A stretch of 64,000 nucleotides of DNA from an uncultured Clostridia bacterium. GTDB taxonomy: Bacteria > Bacillota > Clostridia > Christensenellales > Borkfalkiaceae. Position 1 is the first letter of the stretch, and each line of letters opens with the position of its first letter. The notes under the pieces were generated by a model. That model was not told the origin of the DNA. It was given only the letters and a program-made list of their open reading frames with translations, and did no database searches. The stretch is from assembly GCA_947589385.1 (NCBI GenBank), contig CANPZW010000007.1, forward strand, positions 26,581 through 90,580, written 5' to 3'. This document shows positions 17,347 to 26,288 of this stretch, one piece after another. The translations under genes were made by a program, and so were the position numbers.

Positions 17347-18675
17347 TCAGCCCTTTTCCCTCTCTTTTTTGTGCGCAAGGGCGTGCATTCCGCATTCTAT
17401 GCGCTTTTTCATCATCGAGCAGGTAATTTTATAAGGCTTGTTTATGTCGCCCTCGTAGCGGTAGTTGTTCGCCGCGCATCCGCCGCTGCAAATGAACTTC
17501 GCGAAACAATTTTCGCACCCCTGCCGCGTGAAAAGACAGCTTTTCGCAAATTTCGAACGAATCTGAGCGTTAAGTTCCCCGCCGAAAACGCTGCCCATAA
17601 GGAAATTTTTATCGCCCGCAAACTGGTGGCAGGGATAAATGTCGCCGTTGGGCACGACGGAAAAATATTCGTTGCCCGCGCCGCACGCCGAAACCTTTTT
17701 TTGCAGGCACACCCCGCCCTCCAAATCGACGTTGAAGTGGAAGAAATTAAAGCCCTCCCCCCTGTCGTACTTATCAAGATAGCGGGCGAGCAGGTTTTCG
17801 TACTCCGCGTTTATCGCGGGCAGATGTTCTTCCCCTATCGCAAGGTCGGGAATGTCGGTCACGACGGGCTCCATAGATATACTGTCGAAGCCGTTTTCGG
17901 CAAGAAATATCACGTCCTTGGAAAAATCGAGATTGCGGGAAGTGAATGTTCCGCGCACATAATAGGACTTGTCCCCGCGGGACCTGACGAATTTTTTGAT
18001 TTTATCTATTACGAGGTCGAAACTGCCCTTGCCGTTCACCGTTTTGCGGATTGCGTCGTGCACTTCTTTTCTGCCGTCTATGCTTAAAACCACGTTTTCC
18101 ATTTCGCGGTTAAAGAAATCAATCGCGTCGTCGTCCAGAAGAAGGGCGTTCGTAGTCGTTGTAAAAAGAAATTTTTTGCCCGCCGCCGCGGAACGTTCGC
18201 GTGCGTACGCCACTACTTTTTTTATGGTGGGCAGGCACATCAAAGGCTCGCCGCCGAAAAAATCGACTTCGAGCACCTTTCTGTTTCCGCTGTTTTTTAT
18301 AAGAAAGTCTATCGCCGCCTTAGCCGTTTCCTCGCTCATAAATTCGCGCGCGGAATGGTATGCGCCCTCGTCTGCAAAACAATAGCGGCAGCGAAGGTTG
18401 CAATCGTGGCAGATATGCAGGCAAAGCGCCTTGACCTCTGACGATTTCGGCGGATAGACGCTTACTTCTTCCGCAAGGAAAAGCCCCTCTTTTTTCAGCC
18501 CTTCCAAATCTTTTTCAATTTCAGAAATTTCGGCGGCGGAAAACGCGAGAATATCGCCGCAGCCTTCGTATTTTGCGGCGACGTAATTTTTTGTTTTTTC
18601 ATCACATTCGTGCAGACTTCCGCTGCCCGAATCGTATATGTAATTTTTGCCCATACAGGCGAATGCGTGTACCAT
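17347..18675 (-). CDS. scfB: SCIFF peptide maturase (radical SAM/SPASM, thioether-forming)
   Basis: This radical SAM RiPP maturase is expected to install Cys thioether cross-links in the SCIFF peptide encoded just upstream. The roughly 442 residues hold an N-terminal peptide-binding region, the radical SAM motif CNLRCRYCF near residue 97, and a SPASM domain with auxiliary-cluster cysteines (ACGAG, CHQF, GCENCFAKFICSGGCAAN, CSMM). I chose the ATG at 18675, where MVHAF aligns with the family's start. There is no Shine-Dalgarno in the usual place; a hairpin occupies it. The family is widespread and nearly restricted to Clostridia. The peptide's biological role is not established. Confidence 0.93.
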   Translation of the reverse strand: MVHAFACMGKNYIYDSGSGSLHECDEKTKNYVAAKYEGCGDILAFSAAEISEIEKDLEGLKKEGLFLAEEVSVYPPKSSEVKALCLHICHDCNLRCRYCFADEGAYHSAREFMSEETAKAAIDFLIKNSGNRKVLEVDFFGGEPLMCLPTIKKVVAYARERSAAAGKKFLFTTTTNALLLDDDAIDFFNREMENVVLSIDGRKEVHDAIRKTVNGKGSFDLVIDKIKKFVRSRGDKSYYVRGTFTSRNLDFSKDVIFLAENGFDSISMEPVVTDIPDLAIGEEHLPAINAEYENLLARYLDKYDRGEGFNFFHFNVDLEGGVCLQKKVSACGAGNEYFSVVPNGDIYPCHQFAGDKNFLMGSVFGGELNAQIRSKFAKSCLFTRQGCENCFAKFICSGGCAANNYRYEGDINKPYKITCSMMKKRIECGMHALAHKKEREKG

Positions 18676-18685
18676 AAACAAATTT

Positions 18686-18711
18686 AAGGAGCAGAGAATT
18701 TTCTGCTCCTT
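18686..18711 (-). promoter_or_regulatory. Hairpin between scfA and scfB
   Basis: A perfect 10-bp stem (AAGGAGCAGA with TCTGCTCCTT) and 6-base loop is followed by a mildly T-rich stretch, then the scfB start 11 bases later. It may be a leaky terminator or mRNA-stabilising element that keeps maturase levels below peptide levels. The only GGAG in the interval is buried in the stem. Confidence 0.65.
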
Positions 18712-18726
18712 TAAAAATTCTGTATT

Positions 18727-18882
18727 TTACTTAACTTTTTCGGGGTTCTGTTCTCTTGTGATTCTTTCACAGCTTTGGTTGCCTACCGTACAGCTTGTTT
18801 TGCAAGCGGATTGGCAGGTGCTTCTGCATTCTCCGCAGCCCGTTACCTTTCTTTCAGAGGGTTTAGCCACAGTTTTAATCAT
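18727..18882 (-). CDS. scfA: SCIFF ribosomal peptide precursor (six cysteines in forty-five residues)
   Basis: A 51-residue peptide with cysteines at 16, 19, 23, 27, 31 and 38. The segment CQSACKTSCTVGNQSCE is nearly identical to the family signature. It is the RiPP precursor modified by the downstream radical SAM protein. GAAGGAGA lies 8 bases upstream of the ATG. There is no transporter or protease gene beside it, as is usual for SCIFF loci. It lies between TIGR04086 and scfB, the conserved clostridial position. Confidence 0.93.
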   Translation of the reverse strand: MIKTVAKPSERKVTGCGECRSTCQSACKTSCTVGNQSCERITREQNPEKVK

Positions 18883-18950
18883 TTCGGATATCTCCTTCGC
18901 ATTTTGATTTATATCATTATAAGCCGCGCGCCGGAAAAAATCAAGCGATT

Positions 18951-19319
18951 TTACGTCTTACTTTTGAGATTGACGGCAATTACGCCCGTAATGGCGCCCG
19001 CCGCCGCGCCGATAAGCAGCTCTACCGCCGTTTTCCAGGTAAAGGACAGCGACATCGAAATCAAGCCGAAAAGCAAAAAGGTTATAAGCACTGCCGAAAC
19101 TCCGTAAATCGCGCCCTTCAAAAGCCCCTTTTCGCCGCGGATGAAGATAAGCCCGCCGCAGACGATAGCGAGAATTTTGAATATTTGGTTTACGGGTCTT
19201 ATGACCTGTGCGGGCAGGCTGAAAAGCTGAATTATAACGGTGAATATCAGTACGAACGCGAGCGAAAAAAGCACCGCCGCAAGCACCGCTTTTAAAATCT
19301 GAAAAATATGTACGCGCAT
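18951..19319 (-). CDS. TIGR04086-family membrane protein
   Basis: A 122-residue protein with four predicted membrane helices and the family's IYGVSAVLITFLLFG-like third segment. Its function is unknown. The family is known from the yajC-TIGR04086-SCIFF neighbourhood of Clostridia, exactly where this gene sits, which supports the call more than any motif does. Its GGAGG ribosome-binding site is the 3' arm of the terminator hairpin that follows yajC, 7 T bases from the ATG. Confidence 0.75.
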   Translation of the reverse strand: MRVHIFQILKAVLAAVLFSLAFVLIFTVIIQLFSLPAQVIRPVNQIFKILAIVCGGLIFIRGEKGLLKGAIYGVSAVLITFLLFGLISMSLSFTWKTAVELLIGAAAGAITGVIAVNLKSKT

Positions 19320-19321
19320 AA

Positions 19322-19353
19322 AAAAACCTCCGCTATACTATATGCGGAGGTTT
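19322..19353 (-). terminator. yajC terminator that also carries the next gene's RBS
   Basis: AAACCTCCGC (19324-19333) pairs with GCGGAGGTTT (19344-19353), and on the minus strand a T7 run follows that ends at the ATG of the TIGR04086 gene. The GGAGG in the arm is that gene's ribosome-binding site, so hairpin formation would both terminate and hide the start. Confidence 0.8.
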
Positions 19354-19362
19354 AAGCGTTTA

Positions 19363-19797
19363 TTATTTATTTTCTGATACGTTATTTTCGGATACGTTTT
19401 CGACGGGCGTTTCTGCGGCTTCGGAACTTTCCGCTTCCTGCGAGGGCTCTGCGGCTTGTTCTTCGGAAGGCTCTTCGGCGGGTTTTGCGTCCTTATCCTT
19501 TTTCTCTACAACGGCGTCCGTCTGCCAGATAGCTTGTCTGTCGAACTTCACATAGCTCTTGCCCGCCGTAACGCTGCCCGTTTCAAGAACGAAAGTGTTT
19601 TCCTCGTCGTCAACTTCGACTACGATTCCGCAGACGCCGCCTATGGTTTTGACCTTATTGCCCGGTTTGACGGCGTTAATCAAATCCTTAGCTTCCTGTT
19701 CTTTCTTCTTGTTCTTCTTGCTGCTATATACCCACCAGGCGACGAGAAGCACGAAAATCACTCCCACCATCACCCACATCAATATCTGTTGAGGCAT
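19363..19797 (-). CDS. yajC: Preprotein translocase subunit YajC
   Basis: YajC is a small accessory protein of the SecDF-YajC complex. It has 144 residues from the ATG at 19797, chosen for GGAGA 7 bases upstream. A single membrane helix (about 5-25) is followed by a basic stretch (SSKKNKKKEQE) and the YajC domain with VKPGNKVKTIGGVCGIV. The last 45 residues are a strongly acidic Glu/Ala/Ser tail not typical of the family. It lies between tgt and TIGR04086. Confidence 0.92.
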   Translation of the reverse strand: MPQQILMWVMVGVIFVLLVAWWVYSSKKNKKKEQEAKDLINAVKPGNKVKTIGGVCGIVVEVDDEENTFVLETGSVTAGKSYVKFDRQAIWQTDAVVEKKDKDAKPAEEPSEEQAAEPSQEAESSEAAETPVENVSENNVSENK

Positions 19798-19903
19798 ACA
19801 AATCTCCTTTTTCAATAACTATAATATTTTTTTTAAACTTTTGCAAGCGTTTTTAATGCGTTGCGGACAATTACACCTAATTTTTATCGTTTTAACAAAT
19901 AAA

Positions 19904-21073
<1,170 letters not shown>

Positions 21074-21355
21074 TTACTTGAATAAATCGGAATGAGTACC
21101 CGTTCTTATTAACTTTAATATCAGAATATCGTTATCTATTTTATAAATAAGCAACCAATCGGGTTGGATATGGCATTCACGCACGTCTTTATATTTCTTC
21201 GAACTTGTTAAAGCATGGTCGCGGTATTTTTCGGGCAACGGTTGCTCGTTTGCAAGAAGCGATATTACCTTTTGCAATTCGGCAATATCACAACCTCTTT
21301 TTACGGCAAGCTTAAAATCCTTTTTAAATTGACCCTGAAATTCGATTTTAAGCAT
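21074..21355 (-). CDS. yafQ: YafQ-family mRNA interferase toxin
   Basis: A 93-residue type II toxin of the RelE/YafQ family that cleaves mRNA on the ribosome. The catalytic residues are recognisable: RDHAL, then ECHIQPDWLLIYK, and a C-terminal THSDLF (His, His, Asp, Trp, His). It overlaps the antitoxin stop by 8 bases, so translation is coupled. The pair interrupts queA-tgt, which are normally adjacent, so it is probably a later insertion. Confidence 0.93.
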   Translation of the reverse strand: MLKIEFQGQFKKDFKLAVKRGCDIAELQKVISLLANEQPLPEKYRDHALTSSKKYKDVRECHIQPDWLLIYKIDNDILILKLIRTGTHSDLFK

Positions 21356-21614
21356 TCAATGCCTCCATAAGGGCTTCGACACTATCGAAAGGTCCATACA
21401 CGTCGTTCCCTTTTTCCGAATCGGCAATAGCTTTTGCCGTCAGGGTATTGGGCGTTTCGCGCGATACTTCGAAAGGAATACCTTGTTCGGATATAGCCTT
21501 TTTAAGATAAATGTTTATTGCGGTTGACAAATCAAGCCCCAAATCCGCAAACAATTCCTGCGCCTGCTTTTTTACTTCCGCATCGATAGTGATGTTTGTA
21601 GATACTTTCGCCAT
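21348..21614 (-). CDS. dinJ: RelB/DinJ-family antitoxin
   Basis: An 88-residue antitoxin with the N-terminal ribbon-helix-helix domain (STNITIDAEVKKQAQ, LGLDLSTAINIYL) and a disordered C-terminal toxin-binding part (PNTLTAKAIADSEKG). It neutralises YafQ and represses the operon. AAGGAGA lies 8 bases upstream of the ATG. The promoter at 21644-21672 contains AT-rich dyad sequence that could be the operator. Confidence 0.93.
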   Translation of the reverse strand: MAKVSTNITIDAEVKKQAQELFADLGLDLSTAINIYLKKAISEQGIPFEVSRETPNTLTAKAIADSEKGNDVYGPFDSVEALMEALNA

Positions 21615-21643
21615 ATTTATTTCTCCTTATATGTCTTGATAGT

Positions 21644-21672
21644 AATCTAACATATTATATGAAATTTGTCAA
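21644..21672 (-). promoter_or_regulatory. Promoter of the dinJ-yafQ operon
   Basis: On the minus strand TTGACA (21667-21672) and TAGATT (21644-21649) are 17 bases apart. The spacer holds CATATAATATG, a palindrome suited to autoregulation by the RHH antitoxin. Confidence 0.75.
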
Positions 21673-21730
21673 CCTTCATACACATATTATGTTGCAATTT
21701 AAATAATAAATGTAAAGTCCCCAATACTTT

Positions 21731-22013
21731 GGGAGGCAGGTCTGCTTGGCTTAGAGCCGAGAAAGACAAGGAGCGCGAGGAAAACCCGAAGGAGTTTACT
21801 AAAAGGTAAATGACTGAGGGTTGCCGCAGCGCGACACAGTATTTCGACGGCTATAAGACAATCATAACGTAACCGAACCTTACGGGAAGCAGGATTGCTT
21901 GTTTTTAGAAACGAGCAAGACAAGGAGAGCACGTAAGCGACGACGGGCGCGTACACGGAAGTACGTAACCGAGGAGCGCGCAAGCTCGATGCCGTATTGC
22001 GAAGTTTATAAGA
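21731..22013. repeat. Two-copy structured repeat (about 154 bp period)
   Basis: Copy A (21731-21858) and copy B (21883-22013) share a skeleton: GGRAGCAGG, a 7-bp hairpin, AAGACAAGGAG, a 5-bp hairpin, a CYGAGG segment, and GTATTNCGA ending in TATAAGA. The hairpin bases differ but pairing is kept. Hairpin 1 is CTTGGCT/AGCCGAG in A and CTTGTTT/AAACGAG in B. Hairpin 2 is TTTAC/GTAAA in A and CGTAC/GTACG in B. Copy B runs into the 3' end of queA and supplies its stop codon. No plausible protein is encoded. This region fills most of the 391-base gap between dinJ and queA. Confidence 0.75.
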
Positions 22014-23031
22014 ACAAGCACGCGTCGCCGAAAGAAAAGAAGCGATACCTCTCCCTAACTGCCGTTTCGTAAACCGAAAGAATTTCTTCCCTGCCGCACA
22101 TTGCGGCAACCAGCATTATAAGGGTGCTTTCGGGCAAGTGAAAGTTGGTTATAAGCGCGTCAACGCATTTGAACTTATATGGCGGATAAATAAAAATCTG
22201 CGTATTGCCCTTTTGCGGGATTATGACGCCGTTTTCGTCCGCCGCGCTTTCAAGCGTCCTGACAGAAGTCGTGCCGACGGCGATAATTCTTCTGCCCTCC
22301 CGCTTTGCGGCGTTGATTTTATCCGCCGCCTCCGCGCTCACCTCGAAATATTCCGAGTGCATTTTATGGTCGGTAATTATATCCTCCTTGACGGGGCGGA
22401 AAGTGCCCAAACCCACGTGCAGGAGAACTTCGACTATTTCAACGCCCATTCCCCGTATCTTTGAAAGAAGTTCGGGCGTAAAATGCAGCCCCGCGGTAGG
22501 CGCCGCCGCCGAGCCGTCGTATTTGGCATAAACCGTCTGGTAGCGGTTTTTATCCTTTAATTTTTCCTTGATGTACGGCGGTAAAGGCATATTCCCAACG
22601 CGTTCGAGGATTTCTTCGAACACGCCGCCGTATTCGAATTTTATTATTCTTTCCCCGCTGTCGGTCACGGACAGTACGGTAAGCGAAAGTTCTTCCGATA
22701 CGATAAGTTTTTTACCGGGTACGCACTTTTTACCCGGTTTTACAAGCACTTCCCACTCGTCTATGTTTCGCCGCTTCAAAAGCAAAACCTCGACCGCGCC
22801 GCCGTTTTCTGTATGCGCGTAAAGCCGCGCGGGCAAAACTTTGGTATCGTTTATAACAAGCACATCGCCCGCTTTCAGATAGTCAGTAATATCCCTGAAA
22901 ATCCGGTGCTCGATTTTTTTGCTTTTCCTGTCATATACAAGCAGGCGGGAAGAATCCCGCGGGGTTGCGGGAGTCTGGGCAATCAGCTCTTCGGGAAGCT
23001 CATAATAAAAATCGCTTTTTTTGTATTGCAT
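22006..23031 (-). CDS. queA: S-adenosylmethionine:tRNA ribosyltransferase-isomerase
   Basis: QueA transfers the ribosyl group of AdoMet to preQ1-tRNA, giving epoxyqueuosine. The 341 residues include the family signatures [45 protein letters not shown] and [10 protein letters not shown], all intact. The last residues (ACLFL, where the family usually ends near FGDAMLI) and the stop codon come from repeat copy B. No Shine-Dalgarno precedes the ATG. It follows ruvB by 90 bases. Confidence 0.95.
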   Translation of the reverse strand: MQYKKSDFYYELPEELIAQTPATPRDSSRLLVYDRKSKKIEHRIFRDITDYLKAGDVLVINDTKVLPARLYAHTENGGAVEVLLLKRRNIDEWEVLVKPGKKCVPGKKLIVSEELSLTVLSVTDSGERIIKFEYGGVFEEILERVGNMPLPPYIKEKLKDKNRYQTVYAKYDGSAAAPTAGLHFTPELLSKIRGMGVEIVEVLLHVGLGTFRPVKEDIITDHKMHSEYFEVSAEAADKINAAKREGRRIIAVGTTSVRTLESAADENGVIIPQKGNTQIFIYPPYKFKCVDALITNFHLPESTLIMLVAAMCGREEILSVYETAVRERYRFFSFGDACLFL

Positions 23032-23121
23032 ATTTTTTAATAGTTATTTACAAGATTGAAAGGCAAGCTTTGCTGTGTATCGGCGTAACTTAACGCCGTA
23101 GCTTATGTACTCTGCCGTTTG

Positions 23122-24183
23122 TTAGTCGTCTTTGTCGAACAGAGATATCTGCTCCCTCTGCTTTTCGCTCATTTTCAAGCCGAGGTGTTCGTAACCGCCG
23201 CGGAGAATGATTCTGCCGCGCGGCGTGCGCGCTATAAAGCCGAGCTGTAAAAGATAAGGTTCGTAAACGTCCTCTATCGTGCCCGCGTCCTCGTTTATGG
23301 TCGCGGCGAGAGTTTCCAGCCCCACGGGGCGTCCGTCGAATTTTTCCGCCATAGCCCTGAGGAGTGCACGGTCAACTTCGTCCAGCCCCAGCTCATCGAC
23401 TTCCAATTTTTCCAATGCGAATTTTGCGTCCTCGCAAGTGATTTTTTGGTTGCCCTTTATAGTGGAGAAATCGCGCACGCGCTTTAAAAGGCGGTTTGCG
23501 ATTCTCGGCGTACCGCGGCTTCTGCGGGAAATTTCCGAAGCGGCTTTATCGTCGATTTCGATTGCGAGGGCGCGCGCCGAACGCAAGACAATTTCCTTTA
23601 ATTCTTCGGGCGTGTACATTTCGAGGCGGCAGATAATTCCGAAACGGTCCCTTAACGGGTTAGATATCATTCCCGCGCGGGTAGTCGCGCCTATAAGCGT
23701 GAATTTTTTAAGGGTAAAACGTATATTCCTCGCGCTGGGACCTTTGCCAACGATTATATCGAGGGCGTAGTCCTCCATTGCAGAATACAATATTTCCTCC
23801 ACGCTGCGGTTCAGGCGGTGGATTTCGTCGATAAAAAGCACGTCGCCCTCGTTAAGATTTGTTAAAATCGCCGCCAAATCCCCGCTACGCTCGATTGCGG
23901 GCGCGCTTGTAAGCTTTAATTGCCCGCCCATTTCGTTTGCGATTATGTGCGCAAGCGTGGTCTTGCCCAGACCGGGCGCGCCGTATAAAAGGACGTGCTC
24001 CAACACTTCGCCGCGCTGTTTCGCGGCGTCCATAAACGTCTTTAAATTGTCCTTTACCTTTGTCTGACCTACGTACGCTTCAAGCGTTTTGGGGCGGAGC
24101 ACGTTTTCTTCGAAGTCATATTCCCCTTTCGTGCTCTGCACAAGCCGCTCTTCGCCGTAGTCCTCGTCGTCCTCGAAAAACAT
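23122..24183 (-). CDS. ruvB: Holliday junction branch migration helicase RuvB
   Basis: RuvB is the hexameric AAA+ motor of the RuvABC resolvasome. It has 353 residues: Walker [12 protein letters not shown] near residue 66, Walker [12 protein letters not shown], sensor motif GATTRAGMI and arginine finger RDRFG, then a C-terminal winged helix domain (TPRGR). It starts 3 bases after the ruvA stop. Confidence 0.97.
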   Translation of the reverse strand: MFFEDDEDYGEERLVQSTKGEYDFEENVLRPKTLEAYVGQTKVKDNLKTFMDAAKQRGEVLEHVLLYGAPGLGKTTLAHIIANEMGGQLKLTSAPAIERSGDLAAILTNLNEGDVLFIDEIHRLNRSVEEILYSAMEDYALDIIVGKGPSARNIRFTLKKFTLIGATTRAGMISNPLRDRFGIICRLEMYTPEELKEIVLRSARALAIEIDDKAASEISRRSRGTPRIANRLLKRVRDFSTIKGNQKITCEDAKFALEKLEVDELGLDEVDRALLRAMAEKFDGRPVGLETLAATINEDAGTIEDVYEPYLLQLGFIARTPRGRIILRGGYEHLGLKMSEKQREQISLFDKDD

Positions 24184-24186
24184 ACG

Positions 24187-24777
24187 TTACATTCCTTTCA
24201 ACGCCGACATAATGACGTCCTCAACCGAAACGGCGCCGTTCTCTTTTGCGCGGGTTATAGCTTTTACGCTTTCCTGCCTTGTAAAACCGAGGGTCATAAG
24301 CGCTACCACCGCGTCCTCGTCCCCCGAAGATACGGGAACAGAAGCAACCCTTGCGCCCGTTTCGGCTGTCGCAATCGTCTGAACTTTTTCCCGAAGTTCG
24401 AGAATTATGCGTTCCGCGGTCTTTTTGCCCAGCCCTTTTACGGCGGAAAGACGCTTTACGTCGTTGGTGGCTATCGCCGCGGCGACATCGCCCGCTTTCA
24501 TACCCGAAAGCACGGCTATTCCCATTTTCGGACCGACGCCCGACACGGAGATAAGCTTTAAAAACATCTCCTTTTCTTCCGTCTGCGCGAACCCGAAAAG
24601 GCTTACTCCGTCCTCGCGCGACTGCATATACGTATAGAGCCCGCCCTCTTTCTTGCCCGCAAGCGCGTCGTAAGCGGCGGCGGAAATAAGAATTTCGAAA
24701 CCCACTCCGCTTTCCGTTAAAATAAGCGCCGTATCGGGCGTCAGCGAAAGTATATTGCCTTTTACATATCCTATCAT
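24187..24777 (-). CDS. ruvA: Holliday junction branch migration protein RuvA
   Basis: RuvA forms the tetramer that binds the four-way junction and loads RuvB. Its 196 residues hold an N-terminal OB fold (MIGYVKGNI), two helix-hairpin-helix motifs (SVSGVGPKMGIAVL, AVKGLGKKTAERII) and a C-terminal RuvB-binding domain (TLGFTRQESVKAI). It lies 4 bases after ruvC. Confidence 0.96.
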   Translation of the reverse strand: MIGYVKGNILSLTPDTALILTESGVGFEILISAAAYDALAGKKEGGLYTYMQSREDGVSLFGFAQTEEKEMFLKLISVSGVGPKMGIAVLSGMKAGDVAAAIATNDVKRLSAVKGLGKKTAERIILELREKVQTIATAETGARVASVPVSSGDEDAVVALMTLGFTRQESVKAITRAKENGAVSVEDVIMSALKGM

Positions 24778-24781
24778 AATA

Positions 24782-25279
24782 TTACCTTATACCGAACAGC
24801 TTGCCGAAACGCGAAGTATGCGCATGGCACAGCGCGACGGCGAGCGCGTCCGCGGCGTCGTCGGGGCGGGGAATTTTTTGCAAGTGCAAAAGCGATGTAA
24901 CCACATGCTGCATCTGGATTTTATCCGCCTTGCCGTAACCCGTTAGCGATTGTTTTATCTGGTTCGGGGTGTATTCGTAAAGTCTGCCGCAGTACTTTAT
25001 ACAGGTAAGCAGCATCACTCCCCTTGCGTGCGCCACGGGAATACCCGTAGTTATGTTCTTTGAAAAGAATAATTCCTCGACTGCGATTTCGTCGGGTTTG
25101 TATTTCGAAAGAATTTTGTTCACTCCCTCTTCCAGCATGGCGAGGCGTACGGGCAAACTTTCGTCTTTGGGGGTAAGCACCACTCCGAAGTCCACCGCTT
25201 CCGTGCCGTCGTTTTTAAGCTTTTCCACCACGCCGTAGCCCATTGTGGCAAGCCCGGGGTCGAGTCCCAGAATAATCAT
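24782..25279 (-). CDS. ruvC: Crossover junction endodeoxyribonuclease RuvC
   Basis: RuvC is the dimeric nuclease that cuts Holliday junctions. It has 165 residues from the ATG at 25279, which gives the family N-terminus MIILGLDPGLATMGYG. The acidic catalytic residues are in LDPG, VEELFF and the C-terminal DAADALAVALCH. An in-frame GTG at 25297 is less likely. Its promoter (25320-25348) heads the ruvC-ruvA-ruvB-queA unit. Confidence 0.95.
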   Translation of the reverse strand: MIILGLDPGLATMGYGVVEKLKNDGTEAVDFGVVLTPKDESLPVRLAMLEEGVNKILSKYKPDEIAVEELFFSKNITTGIPVAHARGVMLLTCIKYCGRLYEYTPNQIKQSLTGYGKADKIQMQHVVTSLLHLQKIPRPDDAADALAVALCHAHTSRFGKLFGIR

Positions 25280-25319
25280 CAGCGCACCCAAAATCACCGC
25301 TTTATTTATTACATATTAT

Positions 25320-25348
25320 ATTGTATAGAAAAATTTTCGATAAGTCAA
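25320..25348 (-). promoter_or_regulatory. ruvC promoter
   Basis: TTGACT (25343-25348) and TACAAT (25320-25325) on the minus strand are 17 bases apart. I saw no LexA/SOS-type box beside it. Confidence 0.75.
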
Positions 25349-25371
25349 CTTATTACAATGCAATAAGAGAA

Positions 25372-25400
25372 GCCGCCCGAGGCTTTTTGCCTCGGGCGGC
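25372..25400 (-). terminator. Terminator of the pyrimidine operon
   Basis: A perfect 12-bp stem (GCCGCCCGAGGC with GCCTCGGGCGGC) with a 5-base loop lies 22 bases after the small XRE gene. The downstream minus-strand sequence TTCTCTTATT is only moderately T-rich. Confidence 0.8.
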
Positions 25401-25421
25401 GCAACAATAGGATAATAAATA

Positions 25422-25625
25422 TCAATATTCCAGCTTACCCAAAAGATAATCAGTTGAGCAACCGAACACTTCGGCAAGCTTTAAAATTGCACCGGCGGTA
25501 GGCTCACATTCCCCCTTTTCCCATCTTGCAATCATGGATTGGTTGCAACCTACTTTTTCAGCCAGCTGTTTTTGGGTTAAATTGTTTTCCTTTCTCAGTT
25601 CGTTTATACGCGCCGATATCATCAT
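25422..25625 (-). CDS. XRE-family regulator coupled to pyrE
   Basis: A 67-residue single-domain helix-turn-helix protein: LTQKQLAEKVGCNQSMIARWEKGECEP, then LKLAEVFGCSTDYLLG. Its ATG overlaps the pyrE stop codon as ATGA, so it is the last cistron of the pyrimidine operon and translationally coupled. PyrR, the usual Firmicute regulator, is not in the window. Whether this protein regulates pyr genes is unproven. Confidence 0.85.
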   Translation of the reverse strand: MMISARINELRKENNLTQKQLAEKVGCNQSMIARWEKGECEPTAGAILKLAEVFGCSTDYLLGKLEY

Positions 25626-26278
25626 TCCACGCCGTAGGCGGCGCGATATTCTTTCATTTTGCCGAGGTATTCCCTGCCGCCGATTATTCCGTCCTCTATG
25701 GCGGAAATTATATCCGCCATTGTGACTATCGAATACACCTTTACCCCAAATTCCTTATACACTTCCTGCACCGCGGAAAGACTGCTTTCCAGCCCGCGCT
25801 CCATTCTGTCCACCGAAATAACCATTCCCGCTATTTCCACTTTTGCGGCTTCCGCAAGCTTGGGTAGCATTTCCCTTAAAGCCTTGCCAGAAGTCATTAC
25901 GTCCTCTATTATTATGACTTTTTCTCCGTCTTCAAGCTGTTTGCCGACGAACAGCCCGCCCTCGCCGTGGTCTTTTACTTCCTTCCTGTCGAAGCAGTAA
26001 TTCAAATCCATGCCGTGGCGCTCGGAAAGCGCAACCGCGGTGGTCACCGCAAGTGGTATGCCCTTATAGGCGGGACCGACAAGCGTATCGGCTTTAATTC
26101 CGTTTTCGACTATACAATGCGCGTAATATTCGCCGAGTTTTGCAAGCTGGGAACCCGATTTATAATTGCCCGTGTTGATGAAATAGGGGGCTTTTCTGCC
26201 GCTTTTCAGGGTAAATTCCCCAAATTTAAGCACGCCGTTATCCACCATAAATTTGATAAATTGCTGTTTGTAAGTCAT
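25622..26278 (-). CDS. pyrE: Orotate phosphoribosyltransferase
   Basis: PyrE joins orotate and PRPP to give OMP, step five of UMP synthesis. It has 218 residues with GEFTLKSGRKAPYFINTG (substrate site) and the PRPP loop VIIIEDVMTSGKAL. It lies 10 bases after pyrD and overlaps the small xre gene by 4 bases. Confidence 0.96.
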   Translation of the reverse strand: MTYKQQFIKFMVDNGVLKFGEFTLKSGRKAPYFINTGNYKSGSQLAKLGEYYAHCIVENGIKADTLVGPAYKGIPLAVTTAVALSERHGMDLNYCFDRKEVKDHGEGGLFVGKQLEDGEKVIIIEDVMTSGKALREMLPKLAEAAKVEIAGMVISVDRMERGLESSLSAVQEVYKEFGVKVYSIVTMADIISAIEDGIIGGREYLGKMKEYRAAYGVE

Positions 26279-26288
26279 ATTTTTCTCC

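Noticed and set aside
21699..22109. A 136-codon minus-strand frame through the queA repeats
   Set aside because: It reads through the structured repeats into queA in the wrong frame; the Ser/Arg/Leu-rich translation and lack of a ribosome-binding site argue against a gene.
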